A stretch of 43,078 nucleotides of DNA from Clostridia bacterium (GTDB lineage Bacteria; Bacillota; Clostridia; Oscillospirales; CAG-272), in the NCBI GenBank assembly GCA_017453255.1, contig JAFTKN010000015.1, forward strand, positions 1-43,078, written 5' to 3'. Both the position numbers and the translations under genes were made by a program. This document shows, piece after piece, positions 17,872 to 26,670 of the stretch (position 1 is its first letter; every line of letters begins with the position of its first letter). Under the pieces are notes generated by a model. It was not told the DNA's origin and ran no database searches. It worked only from the letters and a program-made list of their open reading frames with translations.

Positions 17872-18045
17872 ATGAAATATATTGCACCTAATTATAATAT
17901 AGAAGCTTTAGAAGCAACAGATGAAATTATGTCATCTTGGGTATCAGGAATTTTCAGCTGGACTGAATCAGAATCAACTGACTCTGACGGAAACACAACT
18001 ACAACAGGCTCAGTCGAGGTTGATTTCGACAAAATTAATGGCTAA
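17872..18045 (+). CDS. 57-residue peptide of unknown function, independently transcribed
   Basis: A short gene with a consensus ribosome site (TTAGGAGGG) 8 nt before the ATG, its own promoter and its own terminator, so it is expressed as a stand-alone unit. The product starts MKYIAPNYNIEALEATDEIM, continues with a tryptophan-containing patch (SSWVSGIFSW), then an acidic Ser/Thr-rich segment ending in FDKING. There is no cysteine, signal peptide or membrane helix. It reminds me of small 'MKxYxxPxxEV...D' peptides scattered through clostridial genomes and treated as uncharacterised, or of a RiPP-type precursor with a leader and core, but no modifying enzyme or exporter is adjacent. The call as a real gene is firm; the function is unknown. 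Confidence 0.75.
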   Translation: MKYIAPNYNIEALEATDEIMSSWVSGIFSWTESESTDSDGNTTTTGSVEVDFDKING

Positions 18046-18051
18046 AATATT

Positions 18052-18078
18052 AAACCGCACAATAGTGCGGTTTTTTTA
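18052..18078 (+). terminator. Terminator of the small peptide gene
   Basis: A 9-bp stem AAACCGCAC/GTGCGGTTT (18052-18060 with 18065-18073), a 4-nt loop and a run of seven T, starting 6 nt after the stop. Confidence 0.9.
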
Positions 18079-18091
18079 TACCCAATTTTAC

Positions 18092-18120
18092 TTGACAAAG
18101 TATATATTATAATATATAAT
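18092..18120 (+). promoter_or_regulatory. Consensus promoter of the leucine-rich-repeat protein gene
   Basis: TTGACA (18092-18097), 17 nt, TATAAT (18115-18120): a full consensus sigma-A promoter. Transcription would begin near 18127, downstream of an in-frame ATG at 18125, which confirms the ATG at 18155 as the start. Confidence 0.85.
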
Positions 18121-18154
18121 TACTATGTATATTTATATCAAAAAAGGAGAATTT

Positions 18155-21100
18155 ATGAAAAAGAAGGTTTTAACGTTATTATTTATGCTTTCACTAATGC
18201 TTGTTATAGCATTTTCAGTATCTGCCGCAACAGTCGTTACACCAACTGCTGACAATCTTGGTGATTGTATAATCAATGGTAAAACAGTAAGTGGTGAAGA
18301 ATTGCCTGTTACACAGGGTATGTCTTACACCGTTTTAGATGAGGAGGCAAAAACAGTTGCTCTTTCCTCTCGTGGTAGCACCGATAGCTTTACTGGTGCA
18401 GTAGTAATTCCCTCTACAATTAAAATTGATGGAGTGGACTATTCCGTTGTTGAAACCAATGCAGAGGTGTTCAAGGGCACAAGCATTACAAAAATCTACG
18501 TGCCAGACACAGTTGTTGAGATTATAGGCTATTCCTCAGGTAATGACACAGGTACCTTTGCAAACTGTAATTATCTTAGTGAGGTTTATATTGGTACAGG
18601 CATTAAGGTTATAGGTCGCTTTGCATTTACAAGTATCGGTAAGTCCTCAGCGGTTACAGTATTCTACGTAGCAGGTAAGGTACAGGAGCTTGGCGAATAT
18701 GCATTCAACGCAGCAAATTTTGCAGATGATTGTGAAATTACCTTTGACTCCTCAGATATGAGAAAAATCGGACCAAGAGTATTCGACAATGGCTCTAAGT
18801 CCTTAAAGAGAATTGACTCAGCTAAGCTGGAATCAATTGGAGAAAGAGGCTTTGCATCAAGTAAAAGCCTTGAATATATCCTTATTCCTGAATATTGTAC
18901 TGTTGGTATGTATGCCTTCAACGGAGTTGACAACCTTCAAACAGCTATAATTCGCTCAGCAAGTGACGAAATTAAGGAAATTCCAAAGGAAATGTTCAGC
19001 TCAGGCACAAGTGGCTACAAAACTAACATTTATATTAAAGGTAGGGTACAAGCTACCGAATGGGCAGTTTTACCGGGCAGAGCCTTTAATATCTATATGG
19101 ATTCCTATGAAAATGCAAAATATTTTGTAGATTCAATTATGCTATATGGTCACTCAAGTAGAGTGGCAAACGGCACGTGGTATTTCTGTACTCCATACAA
19201 TGGTTACTATTGCTTCTCCTCAAATGGTAGCTTTAGCTTAACAGCAAAAACAGACGTAACAGTATCCCCTCATACCGCTATTTACTCCAAGGGTGTTGAA
19301 ACACAGGCAACCTGTAACCAATATGCAGGTGTTGGCGATATTTGTGAGGTATGTGGTATATATTTCAACGTAACTCAAACGGGTAGCGAGTACGACGAGA
19401 GTGCTCATAACTATTCTTGGATATCTCACACCGAGCCACAATGTATCGTAACAGGCTTAGACGTTTATGAGTGTATCTATTGTAAGGACAAAATAGAGGA
19501 AGTAATTCCTGTTTTAGGTCACGAATATGCACAAGAAACAATCGCACCAACCTGTTCATTAATCGGCTATACAAACAACGTATGCTCTCGTTGTGATTAT
19601 TCAATAATTACAGACAAGGTTGACAAAACTCCACATAGCTATTTAGGAAATGGCTTCGTGCTTGATGGAATAAATATTTCCTACACCACAGAATGTAAAT
19701 ATTGTGGTATTGCTGGCGATTCAGTTGAGGAAACGTTAGTAAACAAGTGCTATATCGAGGGCTATGGTATATTTGATGCAACACTTGAATACCTAAGCAT
19801 TTCAGCAGATGGTACAGTTACTCCATCAAGTGCAACCTTTGATAACGCAGTAATCTACTTCCCATCTTATGTAGAAATTGATGGTAACATAGTAGAGGTA
19901 AAGACAATTCAAGGCTTTAAGAGCCTTTCAATCAAGGGCGTATATATTCCTGACACAGTTACAAGACTTGTAGGTGGCTCAAATGGCACAGGATGCTTCC
20001 AAAATGTGTATGACCTTAAAAATATAGTTGTTGGTAAGGGCATTACTGAGATCGAAGCTTATGTATTCCATATGTACGGCAAAAGCATAAGCCTTGACGA
20101 ATTTATCTTTACTAATACAATACAAAAGCTTGGCTCACGCTCTTTGGCACGTCTAAATGCTTCATCAAGCGATATTCCTTATCAGTTTGATACACGTTTA
20201 ACCTATATAGGCGCCTATGTTTCTGTTGATGACAGAACAGGTGGAAACATTTTAAGAGAGGTTTATATCACAAACGACTGTGATTTAACTGAAAAATTTG
20301 CATTCAACGGCTCAAACGGCTTAAAGCGTGCTTATATTGAGGGTGGCGCAACCGAGGCAGAGGCTAAGGAGCTAACCCAAGAGATGTTTAGTGGCGATGC
20401 AAGCGGACTTGAAATCTTAATTAGAGGCTATGTAAAGTCAACTGGTCAAGCGGTATTGCCAACAAAGGGCGCACTCCTATTCTTTAAAACTATTGAGCAA
20501 GCACAGGTATTTGCTGCCACTGTAAAGGCACAAGGCTATGCTGAAAGAGGCACGAGCTCTGTTTGGTACGTTTGCGAAAGCACTGAAACGGATAGATATC
20601 TACTTGATAACTATACAACAACTGCCAGCGAAATTACATTTAAAGTACAAACAGGCTATGCACGCTATGAAACAGGCATGGGCGTGTCAACAGAGAGCAC
20701 CTGTACACAGGGTGGTACCGTTTCAAGCACTTGCTTCTGTTGTGGAAAGGAACTTGAAAACACAACAACTGACCCACTACCACACAACTACGATGGTGGT
20801 GTATTTGCAACAGAGCCAATCTGCTGTGTTCTTGGTATGGTAAAATATACCTGCCTTGATTGTGGTGAGGAAAAATACGTAGCAACAGGCTACGACCTAA
20901 GCGCACATAATCTTGACACAGAAAATGGAGCAGTTATAGTAGATATTGCTTATGCAAATGGCTTCCTTGCAAGTGGTACACAAATTATTTGTTGTGCAAG
21001 CTGTAAGGAAAATATTGAAGGTGAGCAAACAGCACCAATATATAAATCACTTGGCTACTCTAATTCAGAAACAGGCTCAATTATGCAGGGCTTTGCTGTA

Positions 21101-21457
21101 AATAATGAGGTGCTTGGTTTATATCAACAGGTAACTGGAAAACAGATAGGCTACGGATTAGTAGTAGCAATTAAGGACGTGGTAAATACATCAAATCTTG
21201 TCGGAACAGATGAAAGAGCAACAAATAACAAGGTTGCAGTTGCGTCCTTTACAGGTAAGGATTATGACTTGTTTGAAATGAAGATAAATGGCATAGGCGA
21301 GAGTTATAGAGATACAGAAATCTATATATGTGCATACTACATTTTAGATAATAAGGTTTATTATATAGATAACGGAGTAGCAGGCAGAGAAGCACCGCTT
21401 GCCGTTACCTATAATAAAATCGTATCCTTCCTCGAAAATAACATTCCATTAGAATAA
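18155..21457 (+). CDS. Exported BspA-like leucine-rich-repeat surface protein
   Basis: An 1100-residue secreted protein with a signal peptide (VLTLLFMLSLMLVIAFSVSA). It contains two large copies of the same module. Each has BspA/LRR_5-type repeats (for example ITKIYVPDTVVEI and IKGVYIPDTVTRL, with GTFANC/GCFQNV and AFNGVDNL/AFNGSNGL cores), a conserved end (VLPGRAFNIYMDSYENAKYF versus VLPTKGALLFFKTIEQAQVF), and Cys-rich stretches with C-x-x-C pairs. The copies span about 30-500 and 520-960. A C-terminal beta-rich domain (about 965-1100) has no LPxTG or choline-binding anchor. The start is the ATG at 18155 with AGGAG upstream. Such proteins usually mediate adhesion or host and glycan contact, but the ligand here is unknown. 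Confidence 0.88.
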   Translation: MKKKVLTLLFMLSLMLVIAFSVSAATVVTPTADNLGDCIINGKTVSGEELPVTQGMSYTVLDEEAKTVALSSRGSTDSFTGAVVIPSTIKIDGVDYSVVETNAEVFKGTSITKIYVPDTVVEIIGYSSGNDTGTFANCNYLSEVYIGTGIKVIGRFAFTSIGKSSAVTVFYVAGKVQELGEYAFNAANFADDCEITFDSSDMRKIGPRVFDNGSKSLKRIDSAKLESIGERGFASSKSLEYILIPEYCTVGMYAFNGVDNLQTAIIRSASDEIKEIPKEMFSSGTSGYKTNIYIKGRVQATEWAVLPGRAFNIYMDSYENAKYFVDSIMLYGHSSRVANGTWYFCTPYNGYYCFSSNGSFSLTAKTDVTVSPHTAIYSKGVETQATCNQYAGVGDICEVCGIYFNVTQTGSEYDESAHNYSWISHTEPQCIVTGLDVYECIYCKDKIEEVIPVLGHEYAQETIAPTCSLIGYTNNVCSRCDYSIITDKVDKTPHSYLGNGFVLDGINISYTTECKYCGIAGDSVEETLVNKCYIEGYGIFDATLEYLSISADGTVTPSSATFDNAVIYFPSYVEIDGNIVEVKTIQGFKSLSIKGVYIPDTVTRLVGGSNGTGCFQNVYDLKNIVVGKGITEIEAYVFHMYGKSISLDEFIFTNTIQKLGSRSLARLNASSSDIPYQFDTRLTYIGAYVSVDDRTGGNILREVYITNDCDLTEKFAFNGSNGLKRAYIEGGATEAEAKELTQEMFSGDASGLEILIRGYVKSTGQAVLPTKGALLFFKTIEQAQVFAATVKAQGYAERGTSSVWYVCESTETDRYLLDNYTTTASEITFKVQTGYARYETGMGVSTESTCTQGGTVSSTCFCCGKELENTTTDPLPHNYDGGVFATEPICCVLGMVKYTCLDCGEEKYVATGYDLSAHNLDTENGAVIVDIAYANGFLASGTQIICCASCKENIEGEQTAPIYKSLGYSNSETGSIMQGFAVNNEVLGLYQQVTGKQIGYGLVVAIKDVVNTSNLVGTDERATNNKVAVASFTGKDYDLFEMKINGIGESYRDTEIYICAYYILDNKVYYIDNGVAGREAPLAVTYNKIVSFLENNIPLE

Positions 21458-21458
21458 T

Positions 21459-21496
21459 AAAAAAGAGTAAACGCCAAATGCGTTTACTCTTTTTTA
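21459..21496 (+). terminator. Terminator of the leucine-rich-repeat protein gene
   Basis: A 14-bp stem (21461-21474 with 21480-21493, AAAAGAGTAAACGC arms) with a T run. It may act in both directions. Confidence 0.88.
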
Positions 21497-21535
21497 CATA
21501 TAAGCCTATCCTTAAAGCAAAAATTCTTACATTAT

Positions 21536-21578
21536 AACAAAAAATGAAGGGCTTTTACCTAAAAGTAAAAACCCTTTG
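21536..21578 (-). terminator. Terminator of the hom-aspartokinase-asd unit
   Basis: A 12-bp stem with one G-U pair (21547-21558 with 21565-21576) is followed on the minus strand by CATTTTTTG. Confidence 0.8.
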
Positions 21579-21599
21579 CTTTTCGTTCTATGCTTACTG

Positions 21600-22604
21600 T
21601 TATGCCTCAACTAATACTTCCATTATCTGAATAGCATTAGTAGCCGCACCCTTGCGCACTTGGTCACCACAGCACCAAAGTGAAATAGCATTATCAAATA
21701 CAAGATCCTTTCTAATTCTACCAACGAAAACAAGGTCTTGGTCTGATGTTACAAGTGGCATTGGATAAATCTTGTTTGCATTATCATCATATAGCTTACA
21801 GCCCTTAGCATTTGCAACAGCATTTTTAACAGCCTCAACAGTAAGCTTATCTTCAGTTATTACAGTTACAGAAATAGAGTGGGAACGAACAACAGGAACT
21901 CTTACACAGGTGCAAGTAACCTTAAGCTCTGGCAAGTGTAGAATTTTTCTACCCTCATTTTGCATCTTCATTTCCTCGGTTGTATAACCATCATCATTAA
22001 ATGAACCAATTTGTGGAATTAAGTTTTGAGCAATTTGGTATTGGAATACCTTGTTTGTAATCTCGCCACCATTTACAATAGCCTTCATTTGCTCATTAAG
22101 CTCAACAGGACCCTCAGCTCCTGCACCACTTGTAGCTTGATATGTGGAAGCTATCATACCCTTAATCTTAGAAAGACTATTGATAGCATTTACAGCAACT
22201 AATGTAATAATAGTAGAGCAGTTAGGATTAGAAATAATACCCTTATTCTTCTTAGCATCCTCACCATTGATTTCTGGAACAACCAATGGAACATCATCAC
22301 ACATACGGAAAGCGCTTGAGTTATCAATAAAAACAGCACCAGCCTTTACGATATAAGGAGAAAGCTCCTTCGCAACAGCATTGGAGGCTGCACCAAGCAC
22401 GAAGTCAAGACCTTCAAAAGCGTTAGGCTCTGCAAGCTGAACCTCTAATTCCTGTCCCTTAAATTCAATCTTTTTACCAACACTACGAGGGGAGGCAAGC
22501 AATCTAAGCTCACCAATTGGAAAATCTCTCTCCTCTAAAACCTTCATCATTTCACGGCCAACTGCACCAGTTGCACCTAAAATACCAACATTATACTTTT
22601 TCAT
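21600..22604 (-). CDS. asd: Aspartate-semialdehyde dehydrogenase
   Basis: This enzyme reduces aspartyl phosphate to aspartate semialdehyde with NADPH, the second step towards threonine, methionine and lysine. The 334-residue protein has the N-terminal nucleotide loop GILGATGAVGREM, the catalytic cysteine C129 in SNPNCSTI, and the substrate and inter-subunit segments TYQATSGAGAEGPVEL and CTCVRVPVVRSHSISV. Its ATG overlaps the aspartokinase stop by one base (TAATG), so the two are translationally coupled. It is the last gene of the minus-strand aspartate unit. Confidence 0.97.
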   Translation of the reverse strand: MKKYNVGILGATGAVGREMMKVLEERDFPIGELRLLASPRSVGKKIEFKGQELEVQLAEPNAFEGLDFVLGAASNAVAKELSPYIVKAGAVFIDNSSAFRMCDDVPLVVPEINGEDAKKNKGIISNPNCSTIITLVAVNAINSLSKIKGMIASTYQATSGAGAEGPVELNEQMKAIVNGGEITNKVFQYQIAQNLIPQIGSFNDDGYTTEEMKMQNEGRKILHLPELKVTCTCVRVPVVRSHSISVTVITEDKLTVEAVKNAVANAKGCKLYDDNANKIYPMPLVTSDQDLVFVGRIRKDLVFDNAISLWCCGDQVRKGAATNAIQIMEVLVEA

Positions 22605-23932
22605 TATTCTGTAACCTCGCTTAAATTATATAAAACTCTAATAGTTTTCTTGAAATTAGCATCATCAACACCAATTATAATATTAATTTCGTCAGCACCC
22701 TGCTCAATCATCTTAATATTAATATCGTTTTCGCCAAGAGCAGTAAATATCTTACCAGCAATACCAATATTAGCCTGTAATTTTCTGCCGACGATAGCTA
22801 TTAAGCTAATTTCATTATCAATCTTAATTGTATCTGGTGAAAGAGCAGAATTAAGAGCTGAGATAAGCTCGTGCATATTACTCTCAATATTAGAAGAGGA
22901 AACAACAACAGAGAAGCTATCAATACTGCTTGGAATATGCTCGATAGGAATACTAAAGCGCTCAAACACCTCAAGAGCACGTCTTATATATCCAATTTCC
23001 TCATTCATTCTATTCTTAGCAATAGTAATGATTGAATAATTTTTCTTACCAGAAATACCTGTAATAAAGTGAGCATTTTTATTTTCTAAATCATCATCAA
23101 AGGCTTCCATAATAAGAGTACCACGAGCATTCATGTCGTTTGTATTCTTAATGTAAAGAGGAATATTCTTTTGTCTTACAGGGAATACAGTTTCCTCATG
23201 TAAAACCTCAGCACCCATATATGAAAGCTCTCTAAGCTCAGCAAATGTAACATTTTGAATAGGTCTTGGGTTGTCAACAATACGTGGGTCAGCAGTCATG
23301 ATACCACTAACGTCAGTCCAGTTTTCATACATATCTGCATTAACAGCAGCTGCAGCAATAGCACCTGTAATATCGGAGCCACCACGAGAGAATGTTTTTA
23401 CATTTCCGTCAGGAGTTACACCATAAAATCCAGGAATTACAACCCTTGGATTGTTCTCAATAATATCAGAAAGAGCCTTGTATGATTTTTCAAAATCCAC
23501 CTTTCCGTTAAAATTGAAGTATAACCAGCTTGCACTATCAACAAATGTATATCCTAAATATTCAGCCATAAGCTTTGCGTTAAGATATTCACCACGTGAA
23601 GCTATATAGTCAACAGATGTTTTCTTATTAAGCCTTGAATAAATATTATCAAATTCCTTTTCAATATCCTGTGTAAGATTACAGTATTTATGAATTTGAC
23701 GATATCTTTCCTTTATTTCATTAAATAATGTATCATAGCTTGCACTATATTTGATGTGAGCCTGAACAAGGTAGAGAAGGTCAGTAACCTTCATATCTCC
23801 GCTATATCTTTTACCAGGAGCAGAAACAATTACGATAGCTCTTGATTTATCAGCCTCAACAATTTTCTTAACCTTTTCAAATGTTTCACCTGATGCAAGA
23901 GATGAACCACCGAATTTTAAAACCTTTAACAT
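22604..23932 (-). CDS. lysC: Aspartokinase
   Basis: Phosphorylates aspartate to open the aspartate-family pathway. The 442-residue monofunctional enzyme has KFGGSSLASGETFEKV at residues 6-21, the conserved FSRGGSDITGAIAAAA substrate motif near 180-195, and two C-terminal ACT-type regulatory domains (about 295-440, with SFSVVVSS and LIAIVGRKLQANIGIAGKIF). ACT domains in this family bind lysine or threonine; placement with hom suggests threonine control here, which is inference. The symbol follows the general family name. It lies 3 bases downstream of hom and overlaps asd. Confidence 0.96.
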   Translation of the reverse strand: MLKVLKFGGSSLASGETFEKVKKIVEADKSRAIVIVSAPGKRYSGDMKVTDLLYLVQAHIKYSASYDTLFNEIKERYRQIHKYCNLTQDIEKEFDNIYSRLNKKTSVDYIASRGEYLNAKLMAEYLGYTFVDSASWLYFNFNGKVDFEKSYKALSDIIENNPRVVIPGFYGVTPDGNVKTFSRGGSDITGAIAAAAVNADMYENWTDVSGIMTADPRIVDNPRPIQNVTFAELRELSYMGAEVLHEETVFPVRQKNIPLYIKNTNDMNARGTLIMEAFDDDLENKNAHFITGISGKKNYSIITIAKNRMNEEIGYIRRALEVFERFSIPIEHIPSSIDSFSVVVSSSNIESNMHELISALNSALSPDTIKIDNEISLIAIVGRKLQANIGIAGKIFTALGENDINIKMIEQGADEINIIIGVDDANFKKTIRVLYNLSEVTE

Positions 23933-23935
23933 AAA

Positions 23936-25069
23936 TTACCCCTCAATACCAGCACAGAAAACAGCTGGGTCCTTTTCCTTAATAGAATTAACAAGCTGAT
24001 GCATTTGAGAAACAGAATTACCCTTGATAAAGTAGTAATAATTGCCATTTGCCTCGTATTCAGCCTTATTATCAAGCTTAACGCTTGTTCTTAAATAGTA
24101 ATCTCTTGTAGCCCTTGAATTATCAACAGTTACATCTCCAAAGGAGCAACAAAGCTTGTAGTCCCCGTTTACAATATCCAAAACATCTTGTGCAAGCGCA
24201 TTACCAGTTGGATATTTGCCAGCACCCTGACCAAAGAAGGAAAGACGTCCAACACTATCTCCAAAAAGTGAAATCATATTGAAGTTCTTATTAACATTAG
24301 CCTCTAATGCGTCCTTTGGTAAAATAACAGGCTCAACAAAGCAGGAAACACTGTCCTTATTCTTAATTCCAAAGCCCATATATCTAAGTGTTTTACCACT
24401 CTTTAATATAAAGTCTATGTCGCTCTTTGTAACATTGCGAAGAGAGAAAACTGAAACATTTTCTTCCTTTATTATAGTATTAAATGCAATAGAGGAGGAA
24501 ATAGCAGCCTTTCTTGCAACATCAAGACCATCTATATCAGCACTTGGATTAGCCTCAGCATAGCCAAGAGCCTGCGCCTCCTTTAAAACCTCGTCAAAAT
24601 CACGGCAGTCAGTAATCATAGCATCTAAGATAAAGTTTGTAGTGCCATTCATTATACCCATAATCTTAGTTATATTATCGCATCTGACAGCTCTTTTAAG
24701 ATTGTATAACCAAGGAATACCACCACCAACACTGGAGGTAAAGCGAATGGTAACATTATTCTCCTTAGCAAGAGCATGAAGCTCGTCATAATACTCACAA
24801 ATTAAATGCTTGTTTGAGGAAACAACATGCTTGCCAGCCTTAAGCGCCTTAACAACAAAAGTATGTGCAGGCTCAAGTCCACCTATTGCCTCGGCACAAA
24901 CACCAATTTCCTTATCATTTAATATATCATCGTAGTTTGAGGTCAAAACCTCACCAAGCTCATCATGTGGACGAATATCAAGAACTCGTTTAACCTGATG
25001 CCCATAGTTTTTAAGGACCTCATAAGCACCTGAACCCACAACTCCGTAGCCCAAAATTGCGATTTTCAT
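23936..25069 (-). CDS. hom: Homoserine dehydrogenase, shortened C-terminal region
   Basis: Reduces aspartate semialdehyde to homoserine in the cytoplasm. The 377-residue protein shows the NAD(P) loop ILGYGVVGSGAYEVL, the NKHL segment (VSSNKHLICEYYDEL), IMNGTTNFILDAM, and the active-site region ADIDGLDVARKAAISSSIAF. After the catalytic part only about 50-60 residues remain, where many Gram-positive homologues (about 430 residues) carry a full ACT domain, so feedback control may be reduced or altered. AAAGG about 11 nt upstream serves the ATG at 25069. It is the first gene of the minus-strand unit and diverges from thrC. Confidence 0.96.
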   Translation of the reverse strand: MKIAILGYGVVGSGAYEVLKNYGHQVKRVLDIRPHDELGEVLTSNYDDILNDKEIGVCAEAIGGLEPAHTFVVKALKAGKHVVSSNKHLICEYYDELHALAKENNVTIRFTSSVGGGIPWLYNLKRAVRCDNITKIMGIMNGTTNFILDAMITDCRDFDEVLKEAQALGYAEANPSADIDGLDVARKAAISSSIAFNTIIKEENVSVFSLRNVTKSDIDFILKSGKTLRYMGFGIKNKDSVSCFVEPVILPKDALEANVNKNFNMISLFGDSVGRLSFFGQGAGKYPTGNALAQDVLDIVNGDYKLCCSFGDVTVDNSRATRDYYLRTSVKLDNKAEYEANGNYYYFIKGNSVSQMHQLVNSIKEKDPAVFCAGIEG

Positions 25070-25089
25070 AAAAAAATTTACCTTTCCGA

Positions 25090-25110
25090 GTGTTTTTCTT
25101 TCAAAAACAC
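25090..25110 (-). promoter_or_regulatory. Hairpin in the hom leader
   Basis: A perfect 8-bp inverted repeat GTGTTTTT/AAAAACAC with a 5-nt loop lies between the predicted hom transcription start and its ribosome site. It could affect hom translation or early termination. It is too small to be a T-box or a known threonine riboswitch. Confidence 0.4.
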
Positions 25111-25139
25111 TTGTTTTTCTATGAAAGATAGTGTATCAT
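25111..25139 (+). promoter_or_regulatory. Promoter of thrC-thrB
   Basis: TTGTTT (25111-25116), 17 nt, TATCAT (25134-25139), leaving a leader of about 28 nt to thrC. It overlaps the oppositely directed hom promoter. Confidence 0.55.
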
Positions 25140-25158
25140 ATAAATTGTAAAAAATCAA
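25130..25158 (-). promoter_or_regulatory. Promoter of hom-aspartokinase-asd
   Basis: Minus-strand TTGATT (25158-25153), 17 nt, TACACT (25135-25130). The two divergent promoters share their -10 region, so they should compete for RNA polymerase. Confidence 0.5.
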
Positions 25159-25173
25159 GGGGGTTTTAAAAAA

Positions 25174-26670
25174 ATGTTATATTTAAGTACAAGAAATAAT
25201 AAAATATCGAAAAAACCATCTGAGGCAGTGCTTGAGGGTATAGCTAAGGACGGTGGGCTTTATATGCCAAAGAGCTTTGAAAATGCGTCATTCCCAATGG
25301 ATGACCTTTCAAAAATGTCAAATAAGGATATTTCTGCCGAGGTTATTTCTATCCTTTTTGCAGGGGATGAAATGATTAGTGATGAAAAGGGTGAGGCTGC
25401 AGGCGCTTATAAGCTTGTTTCTAATGCCTACGATGGTAAATTTGAAAATGAGGATTACGCTCCACTTTCTAAGGTTGGTAATGCCTATGTTATGGAGCTA
25501 TATCATGGACCAACATGTGCATTTAAGGACGTTGCACTTCAGCTTTTGCCACAGCTTATATCAGCAGCTAAAAAATCAACAGGTATGAAGGATGAAATTG
25601 TTATTCTTACAGCTACAAGTGGTGATACAGGTAGTGCTGCATTAAGTGGCTTTTCAAATGTTGATGGCGTTAAAATTATAGTTTTCTATCCAAGAAATGG
25701 TATCAGTGCTGTTCAAGAAAGACAAATGGTATCAGTTGATGGTAAAAATACCTGCGTTTGCTCAGTTGGTGGTAACTTTGACGATGCACAAAGTGGTGTT
25801 AAAAATATCTTTGCTAATCTCAAATTGCCAGAGGGTGTTGTTCTTTCAAGTGCTAACTCTATAAATATTGGAAGACTTGCTCCACAGGTTGCATATTACT
25901 TTAAGGCTTATCGTGACCTTATGCAAAATGGCGAAATTAAAATGGGCGATAAGGTTAATTTCGTTGTACCAACAGGAAATTTCGGTGACATTTTAGCAGG
26001 CTACTTTGCAAAGAAAATGGGCTTGCCAGTTGGTCAGCTTGTTTGTGCATCAAACACCAACAATGTTTTAACCGACTTCTTTGAAAATGGCGTATATAAT
26101 AAAAATAGAAGCTTCTTTATCACAAAATCTCCATCAATGGATATTTTGATTTCTTCAAATCTTGAAAGACTTCTTTACCTTGTATGCGGTGCAGAAAAAT
26201 GTAGTGAGTATATGAAGGATTTAAAGGAGAAGGGCGAATATAAGCTTTCAAAAGAGGAGCTTGAAATTATTAGAAAAGAGTTTGATGCAGGCTTCTGCGA
26301 TGATAAAGAAACCTTAGAAACCGTAGCAAGCGTTTATAATAAGCACGGCTATTTAATGGATACACATACAGCAGTAGCTTGGAATGTATATGAAAAGTGG
26401 GCACGCAAGTGTGATAATGGCTACAAAACAGTAGTATTGTCAACAGCCTCACCATATAAGTTTTCTTCAAGCGTTATGAACGCACTCGGACAAAAATATG
26501 AAAGTGAGTTTGACGCTGTAAATAAGCTTTACGAATACACAGGTGCAAAAATTCCTGCATCACTTGTAAATATTGAAAGAAAGCCAATCGTTCATAAGGT
26601 AACAGTTGAAAAGGACGAAATGATGGACTTTGTTGACAAAATGGTAAACAAGAAGGTCTGGATGGACTAA
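25174..26670 (+). CDS. thrC: Threonine synthase
   Basis: Converts O-phosphohomoserine to threonine with pyridoxal phosphate. The 498-residue protein is of the long fold-type II class, starting with the typical LYLSTRNNKI and GGLYMPKSF segments. The cofactor lysine is K118 in HGPTCAFKDVALQ; the phosphate-binding TATSGDTGSAAL lies near 145-160, and VPTGNFGDILAGYFAKKMG near 268-285. It is the first gene of the plus-strand threonine unit, and its TAA overlaps the thrB ATG by one base. Confidence 0.97.
   Translation: MLYLSTRNNKISKKPSEAVLEGIAKDGGLYMPKSFENASFPMDDLSKMSNKDISAEVISILFAGDEMISDEKGEAAGAYKLVSNAYDGKFENEDYAPLSKVGNAYVMELYHGPTCAFKDVALQLLPQLISAAKKSTGMKDEIVILTATSGDTGSAALSGFSNVDGVKIIVFYPRNGISAVQERQMVSVDGKNTCVCSVGGNFDDAQSGVKNIFANLKLPEGVVLSSANSINIGRLAPQVAYYFKAYRDLMQNGEIKMGDKVNFVVPTGNFGDILAGYFAKKMGLPVGQLVCASNTNNVLTDFFENGVYNKNRSFFITKSPSMDILISSNLERLLYLVCGAEKCSEYMKDLKEKGEYKLSKEELEIIRKEFDAGFCDDKETLETVASVYNKHGYLMDTHTAVAWNVYEKWARKCDNGYKTVVLSTASPYKFSSSVMNALGQKYESEFDAVNKLYEYTGAKIPASLVNIERKPIVHKVTVEKDEMMDFVDKMVNKKVWMD

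Noticed and set aside
17921..18112. 63-codon frame overlapping the small peptide gene
   Set aside because: It runs through the peptide stop and the terminator hairpin and has no ribosome site; the frame starting at 17872 has full expression signals.
25070..25173. T-box or threonine attenuator leader
   Set aside because: The intergenic region is only 104 bp and shows no leader peptide with threonine codons and no T-box core.
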